From: Bolinopsis microptera
Lineage: Eukaryota > Ctenophora > Tentaculata > Lobata > Bolinopsidae
DNA length: 64,000 nucleotides
Assembly (NCBI RefSeq): GCF_026151205.1
Contig: NC_087081.1
Location: 13,868,340 to 13,932,339, forward strand
Direction of reading: 5' to 3'
A program made the translations under genes and the position numbers. This document shows, piece by piece, positions 42,353-55,026 of the stretch; the first letter of the stretch is position 1; each line of letters opens with the position of its first letter. The notes below the pieces were generated by a model. It was not told the DNA's origin and did no database searches. It worked only from the letters and a program-made list of their open reading frames with translations.

Positions 42353-42431
42353 AAAACCCCGATTTACCGCGGACTTTGGAGGAAAGCAAAAACCCTGCGG
42401 TAAATCGGGGTTTGCGGTAAATTGGGGTTTT
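42353..42431. repeat. inverted repeat of AACCCCGATTTACCGC
   Basis: AAAACCCCGATTTACCGC (42,353) faces GCGGTAAATCGGGGTTT (42,397) and a third near-copy in the latter sense follows at 42,414. Looks like the end of a small foldback or MITE. Confidence 0.75.
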
Positions 42432-42736
42432 GGTTTTTAGAGTCCGAAATTGATCCAAAATGAATACTGACTTACTGAATACGGTGGATAAGATTAAGGC
42501 CTCAAATCTATAAACGTGATATTTTTGATAATCGCACGTATTGTACCTAGTAAGATAGTATGTACTAAGGTACGCAAGCCTACTAAATCGCTCGCCCAAA
42601 TTTTAAGAAAATTCTTGTGAAAAGGCCCTTTGGGTATAAAGTTAATCTATTTAACCGGTGTATTTTTGGACGCTGATTCCGAATCGCCCCCATGACGTAG
42701 GGTAAAAATGCTTCCCTGAAGGGATCATGAGAAAAG
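42432..42736. other. spacer, nothing recognised
   Basis: AT-rich sequence between the inverted repeat and a LINE fragment. No coding frame supported. Confidence 0.5.
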
Positions 42737-43051
42737 AAAAGAAAGATTTGTATGAAGAGAGTACTTCAGTCAGAGAAAGGATCCTTTGTCCCTCTAGTCT
42801 TCACGACCTCCGTAGGTATGGGACCGCTCTGCACTGTGTTAGTAGATCGTGTCTCTGAGATGATAGCTGACCACAAAAAAGAAGCCAAGAGCCAAGTCAA
42901 AAATCATATCAGAACACGGTTCAGATTTAATCTGTTAAGAAGTAAACTCATTGCACTAAGGGGAATCAGAGGAAGATCAACAGCCCAGTATCTTGAACTG
43001 CAAGACGTTTCCTTCAACCTCATCTATCAGAAGACGAGCTTTGAGGTCTGA
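42737..43051 (+). pseudogene. C-terminal fragment of another LINE protein
   Basis: About 100 codons open to a TGA. The layout GSFVPLVFTTSVGMGPLC, then KNHIRTRFRFNLLRSKLIAL and RGIRGR is the standard C-terminal end of a group of LINE reverse transcriptases (GTFTPLVFsTsGGMG... followed by IR-x-R-x-S-F-x-L-x-R). The polymerase core is missing, so this is a 5'-truncated insertion. Family distinct from those above. Confidence 0.72.
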
Positions 43052-43960
43052 CCTGTGCACCGTTCACAAGCAGATTTTTGCCATGGATTGCTTCAAAGAG
43101 CATTTTATTAACAACTAATGATAAAAAATCAAAAAGCTCGATTTTCAACAGACAATTTTTAAATTTATAGTACCGCCACCTAGCAAATTTATACACGGCT
43201 AATAGGTTATAGAACGTGAGTAATAATTGTAAGCTATTCAACTACCACACTTTCAACTTCAATGTATAATGTATATCGTATATTTGCAAAAGTTCATACG
43301 GTAGAATATGTGATTTGCCAGTCACTTATAATATTTCAAAATGAAACGGAGGTTTAAATGCAGTAACCAAATCCCATTGGTTTTTAATGGTTACTGAAAC
43401 TTAGTAAAAATATAGAATAAAACAGCCATTATCTATGAACTAAACAGCTCAGATAGAACAACTATAATTCTCATATTTTTACGACAATTTCTAAGTTAAA
43501 GATGTTTGTTGTCAAATAAACCTCCGATTCAATATCGCTTTACTGTACACCCTCATTTCAATTTTTCAGCCGGGGAGAATGTTGTAAGATTATATTTATA
43601 CTAATATACCTGTCCTTTCAGGATGATTAATACTTAATGTGACCTAACCTCTGTCGTTACTCTGTACTCTCGCGTTACAGGCACCATGAACATTAAAAAC
43701 ATTAAAAACTGCCCGCATGCAGCTTTATACACTCTGTACTACAACTACTGTCAAATTTGAATTGTTCATCTATATAATAGAACCATAAAACAGGTTCAAG
43801 AAAAGGATGGTTTTGGCCACTCTAACTGTAACTTTTGGTTCGTGCCCCAGTTTCTGTTTACATAACGACTCATGCAAACCCAACGGTATACTAGATTATT
43901 GTGAACATCCTTGCTATTGTGTTTGAAGGTCAACCTAATATGACACCTAGGTTCCTAGAA
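43052..43960. other. spacer, nothing recognised
   Basis: No gene, repeat or transposon end stands out. Confidence 0.5.
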
Positions 43961-43991
43961 CCTTCGTCTGATCTGTAAGATCAGACGAAGG
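43961..43991. repeat. perfect 14-bp palindrome with 3-nt loop
   Basis: CCTTCGTCTGATCT, loop GTA, then the exact complement. It sits at the left edge of the 370-bp tandem duplication. Confidence 0.9.
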
Positions 43992-44640
43992 TCACTTAGG
44001 ATGGCACAAGACACGATTGAGCTACTGAAATTTCTGTTCCCAAAGAAATTTTTGAAAATCATCAGAATAGAGGAAGATCTTTTGGAAGATTTTTAAAGAG
44101 GAGCTTTTCTGCAATTTCTGCCGTCCCCTTGACCAAAATTTCACGGGTTTGACTGAGTTTGTGACTAGTGACCAATCAGTGAAGTCGGTGAGAGTGACAT
44201 AAGTCGTCATCAAGGTACTGGAAGCTGTATATCCGGAAATAAATTTGATGGAAGCGATTGTTTGAAAATGTCCACCAGTAGGCCCTTTTTAAATTTCAGC
44301 TTTCCGTGACCTAAATTGCACTGTTTGGACTCAATTTTTCTTGAATGACCACCAAGCAAGGTCACTGAGGATGGCAGAAGACACAATTTAAGTACTAAAA
44401 GTTTTATTCCCAAAGAAAGCTTTGATGAACGGAAATTCATCAGAATAGAGGAAGAGATTTAGGAAGAGATTTTGGAAGATTTTTGAAGAGAAGCTTATCT
44501 GCCGTCTCCTTGACCGAAATTTCGCAGTTTTGGCTGAGAGTGACATAAGTCGCCATCAAGGAACTTCTGGAATTATATTTGGAGAAAAATTTGACGGAAT
44601 AAAAATTGTGAAAATGTCCTACTGGTAGGACATTTTCATA
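43989..44640. repeat. ~370-bp imperfect tandem duplication
   Basis: AGGTCACT(T/G)AGGATGGCA starts both copies (43,989 and 44,359). Shared blocks include CATCAGAATAGAGGAAGA, GAGAGTGACATAAGTCG and GAAAATGTCC. The second copy ends in a perfect 12-bp hairpin (GAAAATGTCCTA, loop CTGG). No lasting open frame. Confidence 0.8.
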
Positions 44641-44715
44641 TTTCAGCTTTTAATGTGCAAAATTTAACTTTCTCAATTTATTTAATAAGAAATTATTCCC
44701 TTTCTAGTTATAGCC

Positions 44716-44808
44716 ATGTCGTTAAACCCATTGGCTAACCCAAAAGGAGTTAAACTTCTATGTGAACTTTGTCAGAAGCCTGCATATCTACAATGCACTA
44801 GCTGCACC
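44716..44808 (+). CDS. ZMYND12: first exon of a ZMYND12-like gene, cut by a LINE junction
   Basis: ATG at 44,716 opens MSLNPLANPKGVKLLCELCQ and continues KPAYLQCTSC, the start of a MYND zinc finger. The pattern PLA-x-PKG-x-x-L-x-CE-x-C-x-x-PA-x-x-x-C-x-x-C is that of the ZMYND12 N-terminus, as I remember it. ZMYND12 is a cilium/flagellum-linked protein with TPR repeats. After about 44,808 the sequence becomes damaged LINE and the TYYC half of the finger is absent. I find no later exon in the window. Either an exon fragment, a gene broken by insertion, or an assembly junction. Confidence 0.5.
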
Positions 44809-44811
44809 GAC

Positions 44812-47502
44812 CTTACTCAATATACCATCACAGCCCAGACAGAAGCGAGGAGGCTCTTAAATCCTCGATCCGTTGAAAGCTGGCTGGACCCTACACCCTC
44901 AAACCTATCATCCATAAAGAAAGCTTTGGACACACATGAAAGACATCACCAGAACCATTAGACAAAAAATCAGAAACCCAACAACATTCCAACTTCGTGG
45001 AAAGATTCCCTTGGAATCTTCTCCAAAGCCTGGCAAAACTGACTACACCAACCAAAGTCATTTCGCACTATCACCCTTTCTCCAGTGATGTTAAAACTAC
45101 AGAAAGGTGATACTGTGGCATATCAACACACCTTAATATCGCTAAAGACATCAACAAACACAATTTGGCTTTAAAAAGAAAGGATTGTTCAACCGAAGCA
45201 GGCCCTTCATAAAGTTTTACTCACGACCATCGAGCGCAGGATAGCTAAAAAGGATATGTCCAAGGCGACTTCTAGATATAGAGGGAGCTTTTGAAAATTT
45301 CTCTTTCAAGGCTATTTCCTGACGCTATCAAACCACGAAGTGGATCTGCCACAGCACAATGGATTATCAACATGGTAACTAACAGATTCATCACTTTAAA
45401 TCATAAGGATAAGTCGACACGGGTTCGATCCGGAGAGGGTGCCCCAGTGGCATCCTTTCCTCCCATTTCCTCTGGAACCTGGTAGTCGATGATCCACCTG
45501 AGCCTACACCGCAAGAGACCTACCAGGTTATCTGCAAGCTTTTTGCAGACGATCTGCTCTCTCTACGGAGGGGAATGAGTTAGATCAATCATCCTGGAAC
45601 AGAACACTCAAAACCATCAACACAATAGAAAAATGTGCCAAACCAAAGATCAATCCATAAGCGCACTCAAAACACAAATAGTCATGTTTACCTGGAATAA
45701 GAAATGGACACTAAGACCTGTGGTGGTGGATTAGCACTCACTATAGGTCTATCCAATCTGGCCAAATTCCTAGGATGACTCTCGACTGCAAGCTCAATTT
45801 CAATGAACATATCACCAATACCACCAAAAAAGCTACGGCATCCCTTAATGCAATGTAGTAGAGCTGTCGGCCCACTTGGTATGAGCCCTAAAACATGCAA
45901 ATGGATGTACAACCGCTGTCCTCAGACCTATTCTCTCATACTGCTGTAGTATATGGATTAGAGCAACCCAAACAGACACCAACCAGAATTCAAACTAGTT
46001 TCAGGCATTGGCAATGAGAAGATGTCTGGTGCCATGCTAGTACTCCTTCATCGCACTGAACCACCTCACTAACACTCCAGAATCTCATACTTTTCCTGAG
46101 AGGTGAAGCCAAGCAAAGGGCACAGCCAGGGCCTTCAGCCTATGGAATCCTAACCCTCGAAACTATCGCCCCCAGAAAAGGTACCACATCACACACAACT
46201 CACACCACTATCCATTCAACAAACAATCATGGTAATCTCAACTATACCACACAAAGCAGAGAGAGCCTATCTATACCAACCATGATCTTGAAACGATCTT
46301 CATTCACGTCACACACTCTGGAAGCTGACAACATTGGATATAAGGCTCCCACTCCAAAACACCCTCGACAACACCCCAGTGAAACCATCACCTGCAACAC
46401 AGACGGGTCACCACAGACTCAGGTAGCGGGGCTGGTTATATTATCACCACAGTCACAGACAACAACAACACTACACTAGATGAAAGATCATTCAAGCTTC
46501 CAGATATTGCACCTTATTTCAAACAAACTCACTGCCATCATCCGAATGCTTGTAAATATCTAGCAACTTATACAAACACACACATCATCATATGGTCAAC
46601 ATCTCTCCTCTATTCAAGCCATAACCTCACCTTCAACGGGAGTAGGACTACTAAGACTGTGACGACACCCTCAATACACCGTATCCCACTAACACCTTAG
46701 AGATCATATGGATAGCTGCACACATTGGATTGTGGGTAATGAAAAAGCAGACGAGCTGGGCAAAAAATTGTACCACCAGTGACCACGTTTGAATTGCCCA
46801 ATCCACAATCTTACACAAACGCCTGATCAAACGACAAAGTTCACAAAACTTAATCTAAGAATCATGGATTACTGATGGTCCCAGACACACTAACTGACAC
46901 TTGGACATAAAAACATCATCATCATCCAAAAATCTCAACAAACACTCAGTAACAACAGACAAAATTATAGAACGGCAGTGCACCTCATCACGGGACATTT
47001 GTGGCCTCAACAAACACCTACACACCATTTTGCATATCCGACACAAGTGCTTGTCCTAAATGCGCGACGAAGATAGACTGGTCTCACACTTTCCTCGGAC
47101 AGTGGCCCGGCTATGTGCCAAAAAAGAGGTCAATATTTCCTGGGACTACTACCTCTCTTCAATGACATAGTTCGACAACCAACACATCTCCACCAATGTC
47201 ACTTTACAAACCACACTAAACGCTTAGTGGTGCCAGAGAGTTGGACCAGACAGGTGAATCATAGCGACTACTTTAACGCCGACCTTATTTCGCCTCTCTC
47301 TTCCACACTCAAACCTCCACTTAAGCGTTTATCTATACACACCCCACAACACATACCATCATCCTTGATTTACACATCTTGATTCCACTGGCATCCTCCC
47401 ACAGGACTGCCATATACCCCAGAGGTAAGCAAAGACATTCATATGCTATCCTCTCTGGGCCAACAGGCCCAGCCTCTCTTTAAAAAAAAAAAAAAAAAAA
47501 AA
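44812..47502 (+). pseudogene. RNase H-bearing LINE, 3' part, left arm
   Basis: Decayed coding sequence readable only in short frames: a thumb-region block (TLDCKLNFNEHITNTTKKAT, 45,780-45,840), RNase H start ITCNTDGSP (46,390) and RNase H end ADELG (46,750), then a poly(A) of about 20 (47,482-47,502). The RT-RNase H order with an A-tail fits the I/R1-type group of LINEs. Dozens of frameshifts; many differ from those in the right-arm copy. Confidence 0.72.
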
Positions 47503-49865
47503 TTCTTCTCATAGTTGAAAACTGTTTATAACAAAACACCGATTACATTGATAACTAAGTTTGTCCTGGTTAGGCCGGAAGAAAATTTTCATTAAGGCCG
47601 TTCGACCACTCGTTTTCTACAGCTCTTTCCTATTTCCCCATTCCCCCCCATGTCCCCGACTTTATCTGCACCACTTTCTCAAGTGGTACGTTATGATAAA
47701 TTTATCTACGGTACTGATGTCTGCTGTTGCTAAAAAATGTTCCTTTATCTTAAATAGGCACACTCTTACAGTGTTCTTGTATTTATCACAGCCGTGATAA
47801 CACTGTACGACTTCCAACATCCTAGGGCCTGAATAGCAGCAGTGAATTAACATCATTCTGTGCTCCCATAAAATAGCAATTGGACCTCATCGTGCATTGT
47901 GCTGAGTGTTGAAATCCATTGCAAAGTCTAACCCCATCCACTTGTAATATAGGACATTTTTCCTTAGACAAGTCTCTTGAAACTCTTCGTTCATTAATCT
48001 TTTAGTGGACTAACAATGTCTCACGTAAGCCTCCCATGCCCCCCCACCCTCCAACAACTCTTTAAGTTCAACCTATGTAAGCCACTTTTTATACCTTGGT
48101 AAATATCGGCACAAAGGTTCTAACTTCAGTCAAAGCAATATGAAATACTCAACAATGATTAGCAAAACTAGACAGTTATTGAATCCAAAACGTTTTGTAA
48201 AAAGTGTACTTTTACATTACGTGAAGCGCCCATATAAACATATAAAGATATAATAGGGAGAATATAAAGTTCACACTTTCTCCTTCTCTTATTTCTCCTT
48301 CATTTCCCACATCCCCTCCTCGTTCAGGGACTGAAATATTCTCTGTTGGCAGCTGTCGGGATACAAAATACATAATGTATGCTGGAGTTTCTTTCTAATA
48401 TCCCATCGGCCCGTTCCTATAGAGTTAGAGATGATTCAGAGTTTCAACAGACAAAAGAAGAACAACAAGTACACTAAATACAATAATACATACCCCGCCT
48501 ACCTTGCACGTCGAGCAAGGGTTTATCAGGTTGGCAGGGACCCCATCTAGAATCCCTAGTTTGTGAGTTAACAGTTTCCCTCCAGTCTTGGCAGTTTCTT
48601 CTCTTCAACCTCACTGGAGTTTTAACGTCAAGTTTAAAGTAGACAACGTCTCTATCTACAGAATCCAAAAGTAAAATATTTTGCCATTCCGATAAGTGTA
48701 GAGGACATGACTAAAGACAATTAATAATCCCTTCTATTAATTTCGGGGGTGTGTTTCACCGCATAGCCAACACTCTTCTCTAGATTTTGGATGCCTTGTG
48801 CGTTGAGGTGCAACGCCAACGATATCCTATCCGTATATCCTATTATGATTTGAATGTCTCTTTAAACTCCATAGCTCTGTCCGAAGAATGCACTGCTGCG
48901 GGAATTTTCGCGAACCTAAAAATATGAGATGAAAATCATATGTTACAACTGTTAACAACTCAAGTAGCTGACGATAATCAGTTTTGACCCATTGCATCTA
49001 GCTATAAAAATTTACTGAATGATAGATTTTTGGTTATCAAAACTAAGTCAGCATTTTTAATTTGAGATTCCAGACCCGAAAGCATTACATTTACCTCTTT
49101 ATCGTGTGCAATAGAATTGAAAATCCAGACCTTGTTGGAAAATCGCGGGCTTAAACTTGGTGGTAATTTCTACCACCAATATAGTCCGGCTGTTCAAAAA
49201 CCTAGTGTCTTCCACACCGTACAAAATCGAGTAAACCTTCTAATGCCTTATTCACTAATGGATGCTATAGTAAACTGTAAAAGAATTATATCAGCCTTTT
49301 GTGATTACACAATACTATATTTCCAGTGTCTAATAATGTTTGATGTTACTGGTGTGCTTAGATACCGATTATAAATAATAATATCCATAAAATTTGATTT
49401 TAATTATTCTAATTCTTCATGTCCTGGCCGTGTTGTTTTAGAGGGTTTGGTGTCATTTAAAAAGTTAAACCGATCATGAAGACAATATCGGAGCATTGTC
49501 TCATTTAAAAACAACGTCCTTCGTTAGCAGCAAAGACATCTTATTCGTCCATGAACTTGAATATCATCATCCGAATTTTTGCAACAACATATTGTGGCAA
49601 AACCACATGGTTTCCACACCCAAAAGACTGATATCCCAGTTCATAAGAAATGATAAAGTTTTCTGTTAACATAGATTGCCTACCTTTCCCTGTGGAAAAC
49701 TTGCGTTCAGAATTGCAGTCTGTTGTACTGAAATCCCGCTTCAGACATGAGTTTGAGCTTGAATTTCCGTATTTTTAACTTAGTAAGGAGGTTTTTATTT
49801 TGATCGTTCGGTTTGACAATGAAACGCGTTAGGAAATGGAGCTCTTATATATTATGTAGGACCAT
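47503..49865. other. left-arm inner sequence without recognised genes
   Basis: About 2.4 kb inside the palindrome arm, mirrored at about 55,030-57,300. Only short, inconsistent open frames. Neither arm preserves the same frame over any length, which speaks against coding. Confidence 0.55.
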
Positions 49866-50312
49866 TCAGTCAACCTAAATAAACATAATAAATACATAAT
49901 AAAAAGCATTTTTACGTCATGCTGAACTGTTGCAGTTATAACGTTTTAACTTGAAGACCGCTTTGAAATCTTCGACCCTCAATACTGAACCATTGATTTC
50001 TCCGTCTTTTCAGTCAACCTAAATAAACATAATATATAAATATAAAAAGCATTTTACGTCATGCTGAACTGGGTTCTGTTATAAAACGTTTTAACTTTGA
50101 ATACCGCTTGAAATCTATCGTACCCTCAAATACTGACCATTGAGTTCTCTGTCTTTCAATCAACCTAAATAAACATAATAAGAATAATAATAAAAAGCAT
50201 TTTTACGTCATTGCTGAACTGGGTTGCAGTTATAACGTTTTAACTTTGAATACCGTTTTGAAATCTTCGGACCCTCAATACTGAACCATTGAATTTCTCT
50301 TTCTCTTTTACA
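49866..50312. repeat. three tandem ~145-bp units, left arm
   Basis: Each unit begins CAGTCAACCTAAATAAACAT and contains AGCATTTTTACGTCATGCTG and GTTATAACGTTTTAACTT. Starts at 49,866, 50,011 and 50,157. Confidence 0.88.
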
Positions 50313-52456
50313 AATTATAGTTGAGGGTGCAGGAAGCACCCAGGAAGCATTGCATCACCGGTTTTTTTTGTGAGAAAGATACGGTCGAACTAATGAGTTT
50401 AGAAAAATGGACCTCTGCAGCTGCATAAGGTAGTATTACCTTAATTTAGTGCAGAACGTTGGTTAAAATTCTTTTATAAGTTTATACAACAAACATTACA
50501 GATGCACTTATTTTGAAAAAAAAATTTACATTTTGAATGCAATTTTATATATTGAGTAATGAGAACAATAGTTTAAAAATTAAAAAAGATATAAAAACGT
50601 GTCCTTACAAAATATCAAAAGTCAAAGTTTCATTAAAAATTTCTTCAAGTCAATAGGTAATCTGTAGCGTTAAAATCTGAGCGTACATGAAATTATTTCA
50701 TATTCCAGCTAGGAATGATGCCTCGTTGTATAACAGCATTCCTTCCTCTGATCAGCTCGGAGGGAAGTGGTATTTTCTATTGACAGTAGCTCAGCATCAG
50801 GTGAGTCAGCTCAGCACACGGAACATATTCAATCTCTTTTGAAGAGGGACTGTTTGTAGAATGCATCCTTAACAAAAGCTTCATTTATTATCTCTGTCGC
50901 TGGCTAAAGCAAAAGTGGTTTTGATCGAACAAAATCAATTTGACAAGGAATATATAAGACCCCACTTCAAAACCATTTTCTAAGGTTCTTAGTAGTTGTC
51001 TAAATCTTCGTCCAAATAAAAATATTCCTGCACGTATACAGTATAACATTGATATTTTGTCCCATAAAAACAACTAATCTCTCAGACCCCGCATACTGGT
51101 AGGATCCATACCTGTCCCTCAGAAACTTGCACTCTAACTATGGTTGACGTTAGCGTTTACACTTTAACAAGCGAACAACACCTACCTTTTATATTCTTAG
51201 TTCCCACCATACGTACACAAGCATCTTATCCTTGCGGCAGGTTCCGAGAATTGATGGTGTTCACCTCCGTCTGCCACGTGCTGGGTGTCCATACCACGGT
51301 AAGAAAAAACATGTATCCACGGTATAATTTCGGATAAAACGTGTAGTTTTCTTCGGTACAAACACGCTTTTCGTAAAAACCGCAAAAGCTGCGTATGTCA
51401 CATCTTAATAGCTCGAACGCTCACATGCCCGACTGCTCCCCAGGTCGGGGCATAGTCGCTCACTTCTAGGCCCTCCGTACCCATTACTTCTTGCCAGCGG
51501 AGGTAGCTCGAACCAATGAAGTGTAAATACTAAGAAGTGTCGTGACGGTCTTTGAACAATAATTTGACGTTTAAATTTCAATAACCACTATCAACTGGTG
51601 TGATTTTAAACAGTCTCTAATTAAGACTGACGATTTGAGATTTAACAGACCTGGGCGGGCAATCAAAAAAGTCTTTGAAACTGTGCCACTCTAACCAGTG
51701 GTGGACGTGTAGCGTTACAACTTTAACATTCCAAAGCTCTCATAGCCAGAAGACACTTTACATTAGCCTGTTCGACTCGTTTTCTACCTCCTATCCCATT
51801 CCGGCATTCCCCATTCCAGGACTTTATGTGGCACTACTTCTACAAGGGCACTATTCGCTCCCTGCCCATCCATTAAATGGATACCCCACTATCCTTTAAA
51901 GACTTTCTTCTTTTTTTAATTTAAAAGATAAACTTCTTGGCCCTGCTTTAAGCTGCCTGATATCTCCTCCAGCAGGTGTATCTTCCTGTAGCAGGTATCC
52001 TCAGCAGGTTCCTCCTGGTTTGGGTACTGTAGTTGGTTCCCTCCTGGTACTTTCTTTAGTGGTACTTTAAGAAATTTTCGTGGCCCTTAGGATCTCGCGG
52101 TTCCTTGTCACGTTGGTTCACGTGGGTTATGTTCTTCAGATTTGGCTCAATTTTACTTGTAACCCGACAACAAAAGGTAATAGGAGTCTTTTCACAATTT
52201 ACTTTCATTTAAAAAAACAGTATAATACAATTACAATGTTAACAGTATTATTAATTAGTAGGTTATAATATAAAATCTTGGTTTAATAAGATAATAAGCT
52301 CAACTTCATCGTACTGAACGTAGTCCAGGAGCCGGCTATAAGAAAATCAGTGAAAACGGCTATTAGCCGTTATAAGCCGGCTATTAGCCGTTTGGGTTAT
52401 CGAAAGTGGTTAAAAGCCGCTATAAGACGGCTATAAGCCGGTTATAAGATATTAAC
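50313..52456. other. left-arm innermost sequence
   Basis: No gene recognised. The last ~130 bp before the loop is made of AGCCG(G/T)(C/T)TATAA-type units with their own dyad symmetry. Contains GCAGGTAT/GCAGGTTCC-type short repeats at 51,960-52,030. Confidence 0.5.
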
Positions 52457-52480
52457 TCAGTTCAGTACGATGAAGTAAAA

Positions 52481-54582
52481 GTTAATATCTTAAAGCCGCC
52501 TTATAATCCACTTTTTAGTTCCTAAACGGCTATACCGGCTTATAACCGGCTAATACCGTTCGCTGAAATTACTTATAGCCGGCTCCTGACTATTATCGTT
52601 CAGTACGATGAATTTGATTAATTCTTATAACCAAGATTTAATATTATAACCTACCTAATAAAATACTTTTTAACATTGTAATTGTATACTTAAAAAACTG
52701 TTATTTTTTAAACTGAAAATAAACTTGAAAACGTCTCCCTCTAACCTTTTGTTGTCGGTTACATAAAATTGAGACAATTCTGAAGACATAACCCACTGAC
52801 AACCACGTGACAACGACACCGAGCTCACAAAGGGCCACGAAATTGCTTAAATACCACATAAGAAGTACCCAGGAGAACCAACTACAGTACCCACCCAGGC
52901 GGAACCCTGCTGAGGAAAACCTGCTACTGAAGATACACCTGCTGAGGAGATATCAGGCCACTTAAAGCAGCCAAGAATTTATCTTTTAATTAAAAAAAGA
53001 AGAAAGTCTGTATAGGAAAGTGGGTGTCCATTAATGAGGGCAGGAGCGATAGGTGCAACTTTAGAAGTAGTGCGCACATAAAAGTCCTGAATGGGAATGC
53101 CCGAATGAGTAGGAGGTAGAAAACGAGTCGAACAGCTATGTAAAGTGTCTTTCGCTATGATACTTGGAATGTTTAAAGTGTAACGCTACACGTCCATCCA
53201 CTGGTTAGAGTGGCACAGTTTTCAAAGACTTTTTTGATGCCTCGCCCAGGTCTGTTACATCTCAAATCGTCCAGTCCCTTAATTAGAGACTGTTTAAAAT
53301 CCACACCAGTTGATAGTGGTAAGAAATTATAAACGTCAAAATTATTTCGTACAAAGACCGTTTCACGACACATCTTCAGATTTTAACACCTTCATTGGTT
53401 CGAGCTACCTCCGCTGCAAGAACATGGGTACTAGGCCTAGCAGTGAAGCGACTATGCCCGACTGGTGGATCATTCGGCATGAGAAGCGATCGAGCTATAA
53501 GATAGACATACGCAGCTTTTGCGTTTTCTACGAAAACGTGTTTGTACGAAGAAACTACACGTTTATATCCGAAATAACCGTGACTACATGTTATATTTTC
53601 TTACCGTGTTAGGACCCCAGCACTGCAGACGAGTAACCACCTTCAATTCTCGGACCGGCCGCAGATAGAGCTGTGTACGTCATGGTGGGAACTAAACCAA
53701 TATAAAAAGTAGGTGTTCGCTTGTTATAGTAGTAACGCTACACGTCAACCACCTAGTTTGAGTGGCACAGTTTCTGGAACAGAGTATGACACCTACCATA
53801 TGCGGGGTCTGAGAGAATTAGTTGTTTTAATATTGGACACATATAATGTTATCCTGTTACGTGCAGAATATTTTTATTGACGAAGATTTAGACAACTACA
53901 AAACCTTAGAAAATTGTTGAGTGGGGTCTTATTACCTTGTCAAAAATTGATTTTGTACGATCAAAACCACTTTAGCTTTAGCCGAAGCTGACAGAGATAA
54001 TTAAATGAAAGCTTTTGTTAAGATGCAATTCTACAAAACAGTCCCTCTTCAAATGGAGATTTGTAGTATGTTCCGTGGTCGGAGCCTGAATCACCTGATT
54101 GCTGAGCTACTGTCAAAGAAAATATCACCACTTCCCTCCAGCAGATCAGAAGGAGAATGCTGTTATACAACGAGGGCATCATTCCTACTGGAAATAAAAT
54201 AATTACATGTACGCTCAGAAGTTAACCGCAACAGAATACCTATTGACTGAGATATTTTTTAATGAACTTTGACTTTGATATTTTGTAAGACACGATTTTA
54301 TATCTTTTTTAATTTTTAAACTATTGTTCTCATTACTCAATATATAAAATTGCATCAAAAGTAAAATTTTTTTTTTCAAAATAAGGCACTGTAATGTTTG
54401 TATAAACTTATAAAAGAATTAACCAACATTTCTGCACAAATTTTAAGGTAATACCTACCTATAGGCATCATGGCAGAGGTCAATTGTCTAACTCAATAGT
54501 TCGACCCTTATCATTCTACACCAAAAAACGGTGATGCAATGCTTCCTGGGTGCTTCCCTGCACCCTCAACTATAATTGTAAA
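52481..54582. other. right-arm innermost sequence
   Basis: Mirror of 50,313-52,456. No gene recognised. Confidence 0.5.
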
Positions 54583-55026
54583 AGAAGACAGAGAAATTCA
54601 CTGGTTCATATTGAGGTCCAAATTTCAAAACGGTAGTCCAAAGTTAAAACGTTATAACTGCAACCCAGTTCAGCAATGACGTAAAAATGCTTTTTATTAT
54701 TTATTTATTATGTTTATTTAGGTTGACTGAAAGACAGAGAAACTCAATGGTTCAGTATTGAGGGTCCGAAGATTTCAAAGCGGTATTCAAAGTTAAAACG
54801 TTATAACTGCAACCCAGTTCAGCAATGACGTAAAAATGCCTTTTTTATTATTTATATTAGTATGTATATTAGGGTTGACTGAAAGACAGAGAAACTCAAT
54901 GGTTCAGTATTGAGGGTCCGAAGATTTCAAAGCGGTATTCAAAGTTAAAACGTTATAACTGCAACCCAGTTCAGAAATGACGTAAAAATGCTTTATTGAT
55001 TATTTATTATGATTATTAGGTTGACT
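54583..55026. repeat. three tandem ~145-bp units, right arm
   Basis: Reverse complement of the left-arm triplet; each unit carries GACAGAGAAA(C/T)TCA and TTTATTATG...GGTTGACTGAA. Equal copy number in both arms shows the triplication preceded the inversion or is the same DNA read twice. Confidence 0.85.

Larger units (their letters stand above)
44812..52456 (+). repeat. left arm of a giant palindrome
   Basis: From about 44,812 the sequence recurs as reverse complement in the right arm. Matching pairs include 48,500/56,330, 51,065/53,810 and 52,328-52,342/52,574-52,588. The arm holds LINE sequence with its A-tail (to 47,502) and then about 5 kb without recognised genes. Differences between arms are mostly scattered one- to three-base indels and substitutions. 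Confidence 0.88.

Noticed and set aside
45410..45440. GGGTTCGATCC, resembling a tRNA T-loop
   Set aside because: No matching acceptor, D or anticodon stems around it, and it falls within decayed LINE sequence.
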